This document shows, piece by piece, positions 8,365 to 17,476 of a stretch of DNA of 64,000 nt. Each line of letters begins with the position of its first letter. Positions within the stretch are counted from its first letter, which is position 1. A program made the translations under genes and the position numbers. Origin of the DNA: Candidatus Enterococcus testudinis (GTDB taxonomy: Bacteria; Bacillota; Bacilli; Lactobacillales; Enterococcaceae); assembly GCF_002140915.1 (NCBI RefSeq), contig NZ_NGKU01000001.1:2969278-3033277 (forward strand). Direction: 5' to 3'. The notes under the pieces are model-generated. The model worked only from the letters and a program-made list of their open reading frames with translations, had not been told where the DNA came from and did no database searches.

Positions 8365-11018
8365 TTAATCAGCAGTTCGCCGATGTCGCAGCCATTTGTC
8401 TAATTCTGTCACCAATAGAACAATGATTCCTGATGCAATAGCAATCAGCCACCCCGTAAGATCCATATTGGCGGTATGAAAGGCCCGTTGCATGAATGGC
8501 ACATAGGTCAACAACAATTGTAAGACCAACATGATACCAATAATCAAAAAGGCCTTTGGATTGGTTAAGGACGCTTTAGAAAATGCTGGAGCATTGGTAC
8601 GAATATTGAATAAATAGAAAATCTTACTCAAGACAACGATATTGACCATCATCGTACTGGCCACTGTTTCGCTGACACCTTGTGCCAAGAGCCAATCATG
8701 GGCGATCAGACTGATGAGTGCCATCAAGACCGATACATACCCCATTTGCCAACAATCGTGTTTCGTTAACAACTTGTTTCCTGTTTTACGCGGTTGCCGT
8801 TTCATGATTCCTGCTTCAGCTGGCTCAAAGATAAACGCGAACTGGATCGTGATCGCTGATACCATATTGATCCACAACAATTGCGTGGCCTGTAAAGGCA
8901 TCTCTTGCTGCATCAAGATCGTAAAAGCGATGATCAACCCTTCAGCAAATGACGTCGGCAATAAAAAGAGGATACTTTTTTTAATATTGTCATAGATGCG
9001 GCGCCCTTCCCGGATAGCATCGGACATCGTACCGAAATGGTCATCGGTTAAAATCATATCCGCCGCATCTTTCGCCACATCGGTACCGCTGATTCCCATT
9101 GCAACACCAATATCTGCTCGTTTCAAGGCAGGCGCATCGTTGACACCATCTCCAGTCATCGCAGTCACTTTGCCTTTGGCTTGCAGTGCTTTGATAATAT
9201 CAAGCTTATTTTTCGGTGTTGTTCGGGCAAACACTTGGTTATCGACAGCTGCGTCTTGAAATTCAGCTTCTGTCATCCCGTCTAGTTCGGCACCAGTGAC
9301 TGTCTTGATCTCTGGTGCTAAGCCTAATGTCTCGCCAATCGCTTTGGCTGTTAAGGGATGATCGCCAGTAATCATTTTTACTTGGACACCCGCTTGATTC
9401 ATTTCTTTCAAAGAAGCAATCACTTCATCACGAGGAGGATCGATAATACCGGCAAGGCCAAGCAGTTGGATTCCTTGTTCAAACGTCTGATCGGTGATCT
9501 CAGCTGCTGTTTCTTGCCGATAGCCCACAGCTACAACCCGTTTTCCTTGCTCGGATAAGCGACGAACATGGGCAGTCCAGTACGCTTCATCAAAGGCTGG
9601 GTCCGCTGTCTTCGCCATCGCAAACACTTTGTCAGGGGCTCCTTTAAGGAAGAGCAGGCGCTGTTGGGCTTGGTCTTCCACGAGTTTTGCCATATAGCGA
9701 TTGTCCGAATCAAAAGGCAGCATAGACAATTCTTTATACACAGGTGCTTCTGGATATGGATACTGCTTATGATACAGGGTCAAGAATGAACCATCCGTAG
9801 GTTCTCCGTTGATTTGCCAACGTAAGGACTCATTGACCAAAACAGTATCATTGGCTTCATACCCGGCAGCCAAGAACAATGCCAATTGTTGGGTATCCTC
9901 AGCACTTTCTTGTGTCACTGGCACAAGCTTTCATTCTGGTGCATACCCATCTCCGGTGACATGGTATTGCTGCGTTGCAAGGATCACGTCTTTGACGGTC
10001 ATCTCATTCTTGGTCAAAGTACCGGTTTTGTCTGTGGCGATCACATCGACAGAGCCTAGTGTTTCAACTGCAGGCAATGTTTTGATGATGGTATGTTTGT
10101 TCTTTGCCATATCACAGACACCCATTGCTAGCACAACAGAAGTCGTCGCTGGCAATCCTTCAGGGATCGATCCCACGATCATCGTGACCACCGCTAACGA
10201 TAGTACGGATAAAGCATATGTTTGCTGGAATAGGCTGATGATAAACAACCCTATCGCGACAGCCATGATCACATAGGTAATCCCTTTGCCTAAGCCATCG
10301 ATCTCTTTCATCAATGGGGTTTTGCGTTCTTCTGCAAGATTGACTTCCGATGAGATCTGGCCAATCTCACTTTGTTCCCCAGTGGCAATCACGATCCCCT
10401 TCCCACTGCCGGAAGTCACTGATGTTGAGGCAAATGCCAAGTTGGTTCGTTCGGCTAAAGGTGTCGCTGGATCATCGATAGGCAGTGTATTTTTTTCAAC
10501 TAAATCTGGCTCTCCAGTTAGCGCGGATTCTTGGAGCCGTAAGTTATCTGCTTCAAAGATACGTATGTCAGCAGGCACATTATCGCCGGCTTCCAGGAAG
10601 ACGACATCTCCCGGTACAACGTCTTCAGCAGGAATATCTTGACGGACGCCATCACGATAGACAGTCGCTTCTGCCGACAGCAATTCTTTGATTCGTTCCA
10701 ATGCATCTGAGCATTGGCTTCTTGATAGTATCCGATCAAGGCATTCACGATCACAACGATACCAATGATCAATGCATCTGAGCGATCACCCATCAGTAAA
10801 GTCAATACACAAGAAAACATCAATATATAAATAATCATGTTGTTGAACTGACGCAGCAATAAGCGCCATTTCGAGGTTTTTTCGACCGCCAACTGGTTCA
10901 ATCCATACCGAGCCAGTCCTTCGGTCACCTGCCTATCTGTCAGTCCATCATCAAGTTGTTGCACATGATAGGTCTCGCGGGTTTCCGCTACTGTTTGTTG
11001 AAATGCTTGTTTACTCAT
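8365..11018 (-). pseudogene. cation-transporting P-type ATPase, broken by a frameshift and a stop
   Basis: Three frames together give one complete P2-type ATPase of about 880 residues. The N-terminal region (from MSKQAFQQTVAETRETYHVQ) and first helices lie at 11018-10712. The actuator domain has LTGEP. Membrane helix 4 has VGSIPEGLPATTS. The phosphorylation site is ATDKTGTLTKNEMT, and the hinge is MTGDGVNDAPALKRADIGVAMG. The C-terminal helices include LWINMVSAITIQFAFIFEPAE. One base is missing near 10706-10712 (EANA then DALERIKELL in another frame). An in-frame TGA at 9931-9933 stands where glycine is expected (GYAPE-stop-KLVPVTQE). PEGLP suggests Ca2+ or monovalent cation transport. The ion is unproven, and the gene as written cannot make the full pump. 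Confidence 0.88.
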
Positions 11019-11067
11019 TTTTCTCTTCCCTTTCTATCTGCGAAAATCAATAGCACAAAAAAGCCCC

Positions 11068-11091
11068 TTTATTTATCACATGATAAATAAA
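11068..11091. promoter_or_regulatory. dyad upstream of the P-type ATPase (putative operator)
   Basis: An inverted repeat with arms TTTATTTATCAC and ATGATAAATAAA matches at 11 of 12 positions and lies 50 bp upstream of the ATPase start. A half copy, TTTATTTACCACAT, recurs at 11176-11189. The pattern suggests a repressor or activator site for the pump; the regulator is not in the window. Confidence 0.5.
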
Positions 11092-11363
11092 CGTGCTGGA
11101 TCATTCGCTATTCAATTAGGAATTAAGGCAACGCAAAATACATTTTCTGCTCACCATCACTCGAGTCACTAGACATTTATTTACCACATCCAGATTTAAA
11201 AGTTAGCCTCTATGATAGCGCAGTCTTTTTTGACTGTCAAGAATCCGCTTTTTTCACCCATCAAAGAACAGATTCCTACTCGCTTATCTGATGAACCACT
11301 ACAGAACAAAGATTATGTTTTCTTGCATATTTCAGAAAAAATGACAATATTTCTCGCAAAGCT

Positions 11364-11392
11364 GTTGACATTTCTTATTGGCTTTTGTAGAC
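11364..11392 (+). promoter_or_regulatory. sigma-A-type promoter in the 11.0-11.6 kb gap
   Basis: TTGACA and TAGACT are separated by 17 bp. They lie about 60 bp before a short reading frame with a strong ribosome-binding site (11451) and two hairpins. Confidence 0.55.
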
Positions 11393-11450
11393 TGAAAAGA
11401 AATTATTGTTAATATTATGAATTTTCTGACAAAAAAGGAGCGTGATATAG

Positions 11451-11495
11451 ATGTCGAAACGAATGCCGAATCAAGTCATTATTTTATTATTATAA
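11451..11495 (+). CDS. possible 14-residue leader or small peptide
   Basis: The frame encodes MSKRMPNQVIILLL and stop. AAAAAAGGAG ends 10 bases before the ATG, a better ribosome-binding site than many long genes here have. A promoter lies at 11364-11392. Right after the stop comes a stem-loop (11498-11531, arms GGGACTTTTT/AAAAAGTCCC). A second hairpin follows at 11548-11567 with a T-tract at 11577-11583, about 120 bases before the BASS transporter gene. This could be a leader peptide controlling that gene, a small secreted or membrane peptide, or a chance frame. I do not recognise the peptide. Confidence 0.35.
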   Translation: MSKRMPNQVIILLL

Positions 11496-11497
11496 AC

Positions 11498-11531
11498 GGG
11501 ACTTTTTTGATTATACATTCAAAAAGTCCCT
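11498..11531 (+). other. stem-loop after the short frame
   Basis: The arms GGGACTTTTT and AAAAAGTCCC enclose a loop of about 13 nt. There is no T-tract after it, so it is a poor terminator by itself. A weaker hairpin AAAGAAG/CTTCTTT follows at 11548-11567, with T7 nine bases later. Confidence 0.5.
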
Positions 11532-11698
11532 ATTCACATTGCATCTAAAAGAAGATTTCGCTTCTTTGATGGAATGTTTTTTTATACCTCAATTTGCCCT
11601 TATATTCCGTTTATCAACTGTCATGTATGGCAGATTTGATAAACGTTGACTCTATAGATGATCCTGCTACAACAGGATGCGGAAGGAAGAAACCTACG

Positions 11699-12634
11699 AT
11701 GAAAACTGTCAATATGATCGCTGCCTTTGTAAATAAATATTTGATCTATATTATGATTCTTCTCATGATACTCGCCTACTTCATGCCGCAACCTTTTTTG
11801 TGGATTCCACCTCGAATCACGAATCTGTTAAGCATCATTATGTTTTGCATGGGCATGACCTTGAATCTTGATGCTTTTAAAATGGTTGTTATCCAGCCAA
11901 AAGCCTTTATTATTGGCGTTCTTTTTCAATTTACGATCAGCCCATTGGTCGCCTATGGACTCGCTCAAGTATTCGGCCTCTCCTCCGGATTGATCATCGG
12001 CTTTGTCTTACTTGGCTCGGTATCCGGCGGTACCGCCAGCAACGTCATGACCTTTATCGGGAAAGGCGATGTGGCGCTGACCGTATCCATGACAACCGTC
12101 TCCACCCTTTTGGCCACGATCGTCACACCTTTTTTGACCTACATCTTAGCAGGAAAATATACTGAGATTTCGTTTGTCGATATGCTGTTGTCTGTTTTGC
12201 AAATGGTCTTAGTCCCAATCATCTTAGGGGTAATCGTCCACCGTGTGATCCATAAGTATATCGATCAATGGCTGCAAACATTCGTCTTGATCTCCTCCGT
12301 CAGTATCCTGTTGATCGTGGCAGGAACCGTCGCTAAAAACGGTGCCGTGATCGTTCAATCCGGTGTCATTGTCATCGTATTGGTCTTGATCCACAACCTA
12401 ATTGGCTACGGTGCCGGATACGGACTCAGCAGAATGCTCGGTGTCAGTGCCAAACAAGCCAAATCAATCATGTTTCAATTAGGGATGAAAAATACCGGCC
12501 TCGCGATTTCCTTAGCGAATGCGCATTTCGCGACCATCGCAGCTGCGGTGACGCCAGCTGCCGTCGGAATGGTCATCCATCAAATCACAGGACCCATCTT
12601 AGCCAATCTCGTATCAAAGAAAGAAGGAAAATAA
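11699..12634 (+). CDS. bile acid:sodium symporter (BASS) family transporter
   Basis: A 311-residue BASS/SBF-type secondary transporter with about ten helices. Diagnostic segments include IIMFCMGMTLNLDAFKMV, the first discontinuous helix GSVSGGTASNVMTFIGKGDVALTVSM, and the second at FQLGMKNTGLAISLANAHF. Substrates in this family include bile acids, keto acids and pantoate; which applies here is unknown. I chose the ATG at 11699 because GGAAGGAAG stands about 9 bases upstream. The longer frame back to 11594 overlaps inverted repeats (11606-11641 and 11660-11678) and looks like leader. One base separates its stop from the next gene's ATG, so the two are co-translated. Confidence 0.88.
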   Translation: MKTVNMIAAFVNKYLIYIMILLMILAYFMPQPFLWIPPRITNLLSIIMFCMGMTLNLDAFKMVVIQPKAFIIGVLFQFTISPLVAYGLAQVFGLSSGLIIGFVLLGSVSGGTASNVMTFIGKGDVALTVSMTTVSTLLATIVTPFLTYILAGKYTEISFVDMLLSVLQMVLVPIILGVIVHRVIHKYIDQWLQTFVLISSVSILLIVAGTVAKNGAVIVQSGVIVIVLVLIHNLIGYGAGYGLSRMLGVSAKQAKSIMFQLGMKNTGLAISLANAHFATIAAAVTPAAVGMVIHQITGPILANLVSKKEGK

Positions 12635-12635
12635 T

Positions 12636-13739
12636 ATGAGTCAAAGTATCTTTTTGCCAAATTATACCATCGGTGCCGATGCCTACAGCGCCATCAATGA
12701 TATCGTCAAATCCTATGGCACCAAAGCCGTGATGATCGGGGGCAAAACCGCCCTCGAAAAAGCCGAAACCAAGATCAAAGCTGCCCTAACGAAAGAAGTG
12801 ACTGTCACCGATACCCTTTGGTATGGTGGCAACTCCACCTATGAAAACGTTGAGACACTCTTGCAAGAACCCAGTGTCCAAAATGCGGATGTCTTATTTG
12901 CAGTTGGTGGCGGCCGGGTCTGCGACACCGTCAAAGTCACTGCTGAAAAATTAGGCAAGCCCATTTTTACCTTTCCGACGATTGGCTCCAACTGTTCACC
13001 CGTCACTGCTGTTTGTGTGATGTATCAAGAAAATGGCGAAATGCAAGGCTTATTCTTCCCAACCAAACCACCAACCCATGCCTTCATCGATATCGCAATC
13101 ATAGCGGAAGCCCCTGACAAATATTTGTGGGCAGGGATTGGCGATGCCTTATCCAAAGAAATCGAATCCAGCTTTTCTGCTAGAGGCGACCAGCTAGATT
13201 ACACGGACGGACTGGGGATCCAAATCGGCAAAATGTGTACCGAACGCTTATTGACGTATGGTACCCAAGCGTTGACCGATAGCGCCGCCAATATCCCGTC
13301 TTATTCGATTGAACAAGTTGTTTTGGACATCATCGTGACCACTGGCTTGGTCTCCGTCTTGGTGATCAATGACTACAACTCCGCAATGGCCCATTCTTTC
13401 TATTATGGCACAACCGTCTTAGAAAAAATGGAAGACTACCTTCATGGTGCTTCCGTCAGCTATGGCGTCTTAGCCCTCTTGAAATTGGATCAGCAAGAAG
13501 CCCTGTTTGAACGAATCTATCGTTTTATGAAAGAAAATCGATTGCCAGTTTGTTTGGCGGATATGCAGCTGAATGCTGCCGACGATCTGGATGCGATTTT
13601 GGACAAAGCGATGACCACCAACGACATCGTCCATGTGCCATATGAGATCACACGGGAGATGTTCAAGGAAGCGATCTTGGCGGTTGAGGCGTATCATGTG
13701 GGGCAAACTCAAGTTGATTCATTAGTGAAAACAATCTGA
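12636..13739 (+). CDS. iron-containing alcohol/glycerol dehydrogenase family protein
   Basis: A 367-residue protein of the GldA-like branch of iron-type (group III) dehydrogenases. NAD-binding GGGRVCDTVK (residues about 91-100) replaces the usual GGGSxxDxAK. FPTIGSNCSPVTAVCVMY follows. Metal ligand regions are IGDALSKEIES, AMAHSFYYG and DYLHGASVSYG. It is the second gene of a two-gene operon with a BASS transporter, suggesting import and reduction or oxidation of a small keto or hydroxy compound (inference). A start ATG right after the transporter's stop and GAAGGAAAATA upstream support the call. Substrate unknown. Confidence 0.87.
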   Translation: MSQSIFLPNYTIGADAYSAINDIVKSYGTKAVMIGGKTALEKAETKIKAALTKEVTVTDTLWYGGNSTYENVETLLQEPSVQNADVLFAVGGGRVCDTVKVTAEKLGKPIFTFPTIGSNCSPVTAVCVMYQENGEMQGLFFPTKPPTHAFIDIAIIAEAPDKYLWAGIGDALSKEIESSFSARGDQLDYTDGLGIQIGKMCTERLLTYGTQALTDSAANIPSYSIEQVVLDIIVTTGLVSVLVINDYNSAMAHSFYYGTTVLEKMEDYLHGASVSYGVLALLKLDQQEALFERIYRFMKENRLPVCLADMQLNAADDLDAILDKAMTTNDIVHVPYEITREMFKEAILAVEAYHVGQTQVDSLVKTI

Positions 13740-13785
13740 CTTTCATATAAAAGTTGATTTTAGGATACATCTTTCTTTTTAGCAA

Positions 13786-13890
13786 ATCGCGACCAATCCC
13801 TATGTATTGATCAACGCTATCCCGAAAGCCAAAGATTGGCAAACAATCTGTATCCATCTAGGACTAGACCCTTCCTACTTCTTTGCCTAA
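13786..13890 (+). pseudogene. possible remnant of a coding sequence
   Basis: An in-frame stretch reading IATNPYVLINAIPKAKDWQT then ICIHLGLDPSYFFA and stop looks protein-like, but has no start and a TAG just upstream. I do not recognise the family. It may be the 3' end of a gene deleted between the dehydrogenase and the acetyltransferase, or chance. Confidence 0.25.
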
Positions 13891-13897
13891 ACAATCA

Positions 13898-13941
13898 AAA
13901 AGACGTGTCCGCAAGAGAATTTCTTGTCCAGACACGTCTTT
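13898..13941. terminator. bidirectional terminator
   Basis: The arms AAAAGACGTGTC and GACACGTCTTT enclose a 21-nt loop. It lies between the end of the transporter/dehydrogenase operon and the convergent acetyltransferase. Confidence 0.75.
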
Positions 13942-13958
13942 GTTCTTCAGGATAGCTG

Positions 13959-14435
13959 TCAAATGGACAACATCAATATATTTTGCGGTCCTTTAGGCCC
14001 CTGGAGTATTCGCCCGTTCGCGACAAACCCGACTTTCTCATACAAAGCTTGTGCGGGCAAGTTGTTCTGATTGACTCCTAAAACGATTTCTTTGATGTCA
14101 GGAAACTGATTGCGCACAAAATCAGGCAACAACATTAATGCCTGCTTGCCATAACCTCTACGCAAGTAGCGTGCATCTGTTGAAAAACTGCGAAGTACGA
14201 ACGCCGACGGTTCTGAGGTGTATTGCGTTTTTAACGCTCCCTCATCCAAAGCAAAAAAACACACAAGCTGATTTTTTTCGTATACTAAGATAGAGTGATG
14301 CGTCGGGGTGGTTGCAGAAATAGCGATATTGTCTTGCGGTGTGCCTGTGTATCGCAGTAGTTCTTCTGTTTGCACATAGTGTCTTACATCTTCATGGTAG
14401 GTAGAACGATACCCTTTTAGTTTCAAAAAAGTCAC
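13959..14435 (-). CDS. GNAT-family N-acetyltransferase
   Basis: A 158-residue single-domain acetyltransferase. The acetyl-CoA loop is LRRGYGKQAL (the R/QxxGxG/A motif). It is followed by motif B with IKEIVLGVNQNNLPAQALYEKVGF, the typical N-x-x-A-x-x-x-Y-x-x-x-GF ending. The fold start VRHYVQTEELLRYTG and the beta-strand ENQLVCFFALDE are as expected. It stands alone and converges on a terminator. The acceptor substrate is unknown, as for most GNAT proteins of this size. Confidence 0.87.
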   Translation of the reverse strand: MTFLKLKGYRSTYHEDVRHYVQTEELLRYTGTPQDNIAISATTPTHHSILVYEKNQLVCFFALDEGALKTQYTSEPSAFVLRSFSTDARYLRRGYGKQALMLLPDFVRNQFPDIKEIVLGVNQNNLPAQALYEKVGFVANGRILQGPKGPQNILMLSI

Positions 14436-14525
14436 CCTTTCTTATAAAATGATGGTATAGGCTCTCATCATTTTATTATTTTACCAAAATCTACAGGAAA
14501 CTGTTGCAAAATGCTTAGTCTTGTT

Positions 14526-14553
14526 AAATTTTTCACACCGGCATGAAAAATTT
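14526..14553. promoter_or_regulatory. inverted repeat upstream of the peptidoglycan hydrolase
   Basis: Perfect 10-bp arms AAATTTTTCA and TGAAAAATTT enclose an 8-nt loop, extending imperfectly outward with GT/AC. There is no T-tract in the reading direction beyond the arm, so an operator is as likely as a terminator. Confidence 0.45.
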
Positions 14554-14610
14554 GACTACACATGTCTGCTCCCCCCTTGGTACACTATGATATAAAGGAG
14601 GTTTTATATT

Positions 14611-16041
14611 TTGAAACATACAAGAAAATGGCTCGCCATTGCGTTGGTATGCAGCCAATTATTAACGAGTTTACCCGTTTCAGCCGCTGTAGTCGCTAGC
14701 GACAACGCAGCTGAGGAAAGCGGTACGATAGAAACACCTGCAACCGAAGCGGTCCCTGAAGTAACGGAAGCTGGACCGGTGGAGACGACACCCGAAGAGA
14801 GCGTCCCTACGCCAGAAACACCAGTAGTACCTGAAACACCTGAGGAGCCGGAAACGCCTCAAACACCTGAAACACCAGAAACACCAGAAACGCCGGAAGA
14901 GCCTGAAACACCGACAACACCTGAGACACCTGCAAAACCAACACCTGAGGAGCCTACAGTACCTGAAACAAAACCCGAAACACCGGTGAAGCCTGAAACA
15001 CCTGTTGAAGAAACACCAGACACCAGTACGCCAAGTGTCCCTGAGAAGACACCAGCACAACCTGAAACCACCACACCTAGCGGCAACACCCCTTCAGGAT
15101 CAGCAACAAACAACAATGGCACCACTACAGTCACCGACGCCTCATCGATCCAAGTGACGCCAACCAAAGAAACTTGGGCTTTTATCCAAGAAATTGGTGA
15201 AGATGCCCGCGAAATTGGTCTGGAAGAAGACTTATATGCGTCAGTGATGATCGCACAAGCCATTTTGGAATCTGCTAATGGACAAAGTCAATTGAGTCAA
15301 GCGCCTTATTTCAATTTGTTCGGCATCAAAGGGACATTTGAAGGCCAGGGTGTCAATTTCCGCACCCAAGAGGAAGATGCATCAGGCAATTATTTTACCA
15401 TCACTGCAACCTTCAGACACTACAATGAATATGCCGAATCTTTGCAAGATTATGCTGATTTATTGAAGAATGGTTTGGATCATAACGAAGAATTTTATAA
15501 AGGCGCATGGAAATCAGAGACCGAAGATTATAAAGAAGCAACGGCTTATTTAACTGGTCGGTATGCAACAGACAGTCAATATGACCAAAAGTTAAATGCC
15601 TTGATCGAAGCCTATGCATTGACCAGCTATGACCAAGAATTGCCAGAAGGCAGCGAAGCCTTGATCTATCCGGTCAAAGATCCGCAAATCTCCTCTTCAT
15701 TTGGTCCACGAGGCGGTGGTTTCCACCGGGGTGTCGATTTTGCTGCGCCAATGGGCACACCTATTTACGCTAGTCAATCAGGCACTGTGATTCGTGCGGA
15801 AAGCCACTATTCATGGGGAAAATATGTCACGATCCTTCACGACAATGGCCTAACCACTTTGTATGCGCATAACAATCAAAACCTTGTAAAAGTCGGCCAA
15901 AAAGTCGCACAAGGAGAAGTGATTGCGTCAATGGGCAGCACAGGCAATAGTACTGGCCCACACTTGCACTTTGAAGTAAGTTTGTCCCCAACGTTGGCGC
16001 AAGATCAATTGATCGACCCAATGACTGTGTTGAACAAATAG
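14611..16041 (+). CDS. secreted peptidoglycan hydrolase: GH73 glucosaminidase plus M23 endopeptidase
   Basis: A 476-residue secreted enzyme. Residues 1-25 form a signal peptide (MKHTRKWLAIALVCSQLLTS, then LPVSAA). Residues about 30-175 are a low-complexity linker rich in Pro, Glu and Thr with PETPE-type repeats. A GH73 N-acetylglucosaminidase domain follows, with E220 in AQAILES and YFNLFGIKG. Residues about 355-470 form an M23 (LytM) metallopeptidase with zinc ligands H372 and D376 in HRGVD and H453 in HLHF (H451 also conserved). The TTG start is set by AAAGGAGG at about 14597. It should cut both glycan and peptide bonds in the wall, and the linker may span the wall. Specific roles such as cell separation are inferred. 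Confidence 0.92.
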   Translation: MKHTRKWLAIALVCSQLLTSLPVSAAVVASDNAAEESGTIETPATEAVPEVTEAGPVETTPEESVPTPETPVVPETPEEPETPQTPETPETPETPEEPETPTTPETPAKPTPEEPTVPETKPETPVKPETPVEETPDTSTPSVPEKTPAQPETTTPSGNTPSGSATNNNGTTTVTDASSIQVTPTKETWAFIQEIGEDAREIGLEEDLYASVMIAQAILESANGQSQLSQAPYFNLFGIKGTFEGQGVNFRTQEEDASGNYFTITATFRHYNEYAESLQDYADLLKNGLDHNEEFYKGAWKSETEDYKEATAYLTGRYATDSQYDQKLNALIEAYALTSYDQELPEGSEALIYPVKDPQISSSFGPRGGGFHRGVDFAAPMGTPIYASQSGTVIRAESHYSWGKYVTILHDNGLTTLYAHNNQNLVKVGQKVAQGEVIASMGSTGNSTGPHLHFEVSLSPTLAQDQLIDPMTVLNK

Positions 16042-16054
16042 ACCACAGGCAACT

Positions 16055-16103
16055 AAAAAATGCTAGCCAGCGCTGGACAACCAGCCTGGTCTAGCATTTT
16101 TTT
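16055..16103 (+). terminator. Rho-independent terminator
   Basis: The A-tract and stem AAAAAATGCTAG pair with CTAGCATTTTTTT, with inner CCAG/CTGG pairs, directly after the hydrolase gene. Confidence 0.85.
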
Positions 16104-16133
16104 CATTTCTGCCTGCTGATGCCACAGTTGCCT

Positions 16134-16403
16134 TTATACCTTGAGCAGCGTCGCGATGGCTGCCAATCCTGTCGCAAGCACTGGGATCAGCATATACGAT
16201 GAAGAAGCAATCAGCCTCTCATCCGCCAAATAACCAAGCAAAAAGGCAACGAACATAGCAGTTACGCCATTCAAAATGGACATTGCTCAAAACAGTATCT
16301 TGATCCCCCGTGTCCGTGGCTGTCGAGATTGCATAAGAAACAGCAGCATCAGCAGTTGCAAGACCACAGGTAAGATCGCCAAGCTTACAATGATCGTATT
16401 CAT
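16134..16403 (-). pseudogene. small two-to-three-helix membrane protein with an internal stop
   Basis: An ATG at 16403 with AAAGGG upstream opens a frame reading MNTIIVSLAILPVVLQLLML and RQPRTRGIKILF, then TGA at 16287-16289. The same frame continues AMSILNGVTAMFVAFLLGYL to a stop at 16134. Without the TGA it is an 89-residue hydrophobic protein. A tryptophan or other codon probably stood there (TGG to TGA is one base). I do not recognise the family. Re-initiation at the Met two codons after the stop could give a 49-residue product. It sits between the hydrolase terminator and the ROK regulator. Confidence 0.55.
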
Positions 16404-16461
16404 TATCGATTCCCTTTCTTTACTGTATGATTATCTAACTGTGCGGGCAAGGATGATCCGT

Positions 16462-17463
16462 CTATAGTGCATAATCACTGTCTTTCAGCACCAACCAAAG
16501 CAAACCCGTATACAAGCATGCTGTAAATTGGTCCACGAATAAAAATTGAGGCTGGTTGACTTGCATGGCCAATAGCGTGGATTGCGCAATCTTGTTTCGA
16601 ATGGCGGTCTCAGTGACAGAATCAGCCGAGATCACAAAGGTATTTGGTGCAATGACTGCATTATAAATCGTAAAAATCTCAACTAAATTCCCAATCAACT
16701 TCTCGTTTGTCAAAGGAAAGATCTCTTCCATCAAATGAGGCAAAAATTTTGCCTCGCCGGCTAAGTTCATATTGCCTTCGATCAATGTCCCTTTGGCATA
16801 GATCGTGATACCAGGCATACTATTTTCGGGATAGAAAATACCGACGATCGTTTCTTCTTTGCTGCGTTTTTCTCGAACTGTATAGCCAATCGTGACCAAA
16901 TGGGCATCATTTTGGATAACTACTGGTACAGAAGCAAATGCAGACAACGCGTCTTGTAAATGCCATTGATTCAATAAATTTTCCCAACTGGACAGAATCA
17001 CCCCTTGGTAGATTTTACCAGGGATCGACACGCCGATTTTGGCGATCTCAAAACCAGCAGATAGAAATGGCTGGACACATGCCAAAAAGAAGGGCATTGT
17101 CACTTCTGAAAATTCAGTTGTTTGGGTATATTTGATGTCCCCGGTCAAGTTCACGATTTGACCATGAATCATCAATTGACGGTAGTTCGGGGTCAGCTTC
17201 TCTTGAATACTTAGCAATAAGAAGTACTGCTGCTCCTCATTGAAATGATAGGCGATGGCTGGACGACCGACTGTCTGGGGCATCAAATCCCCTTCGATCA
17301 AGACCTTCGCTTCTACCAGCTGGGCCACTAGCGCATTCACAGTCACCACACTTAGCCCCGTTTCAGCAGCGATTTCTGCCTTGTAGGCGGTCCCCTTTTC
17401 ACGCATCATTTGTTTGATGGCACGCATATTTTTTTCACGAATCAAATTTTTGTTTTGCGACAT
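16462..17463 (-). CDS. ROK-family transcriptional repressor
   Basis: A 333-residue protein with an N-terminal winged helix-turn-helix (IKQMMREKGTAYKAEIAAETGLSVVTVNALVAQLVEAKVL). A ROK-type sugar-sensing domain follows (VGRPAIAYHF, IAKIGVSIPGKIYQGVI, VVIQNDAHLVTIGY). The kinase-type metal-cluster cysteines are absent, as in pure regulators. I chose the ATG at 17463 because AAGGA precedes it; a GTG at 17472 lies too close. It is divergent from the sugar acetyltransferase and HAD phosphatase genes, with a matched operator on each side. It probably represses both transcripts and is released by a sugar or sugar phosphate. Ligand unknown. Confidence 0.88.
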   Translation of the reverse strand: MSQNKNLIREKNMRAIKQMMREKGTAYKAEIAAETGLSVVTVNALVAQLVEAKVLIEGDLMPQTVGRPAIAYHFNEEQQYFLLLSIQEKLTPNYRQLMIHGQIVNLTGDIKYTQTTEFSEVTMPFFLACVQPFLSAGFEIAKIGVSIPGKIYQGVILSSWENLLNQWHLQDALSAFASVPVVIQNDAHLVTIGYTVREKRSKEETIVGIFYPENSMPGITIYAKGTLIEGNMNLAGEAKFLPHLMEEIFPLTNEKLIGNLVEIFTIYNAVIAPNTFVISADSVTETAIRNKIAQSTLLAMQVNQPQFLFVDQFTACLYTGLLWLVLKDSDYAL

Positions 17464-17476
17464 AAAAAACACGTCC

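Noticed and set aside
14820..15010. Short regular repeats that could look like a CRISPR or tandem repeat array
   Set aside because: They are codons of the PET-rich linker (CCTGAAACACC variants) inside one long reading frame, without unique spacers.
14680..15263. Long antisense frames opposite the peptidoglycan hydrolase
   Set aside because: They mirror the repetitive linker codons (Cys/Phe/Arg-rich or Val/Ser/Gly-rich nonsense) and have no start signals.
8365..16403. Possible use of TGA as a sense codon, given in-frame TGA in two genes
   Set aside because: Other genes in the window use TGG normally and end cleanly at TGA. The two cases need different amino acids (Gly and probably Trp), and another gene has TAG for Gln. 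Separate mutations or errors are simpler.
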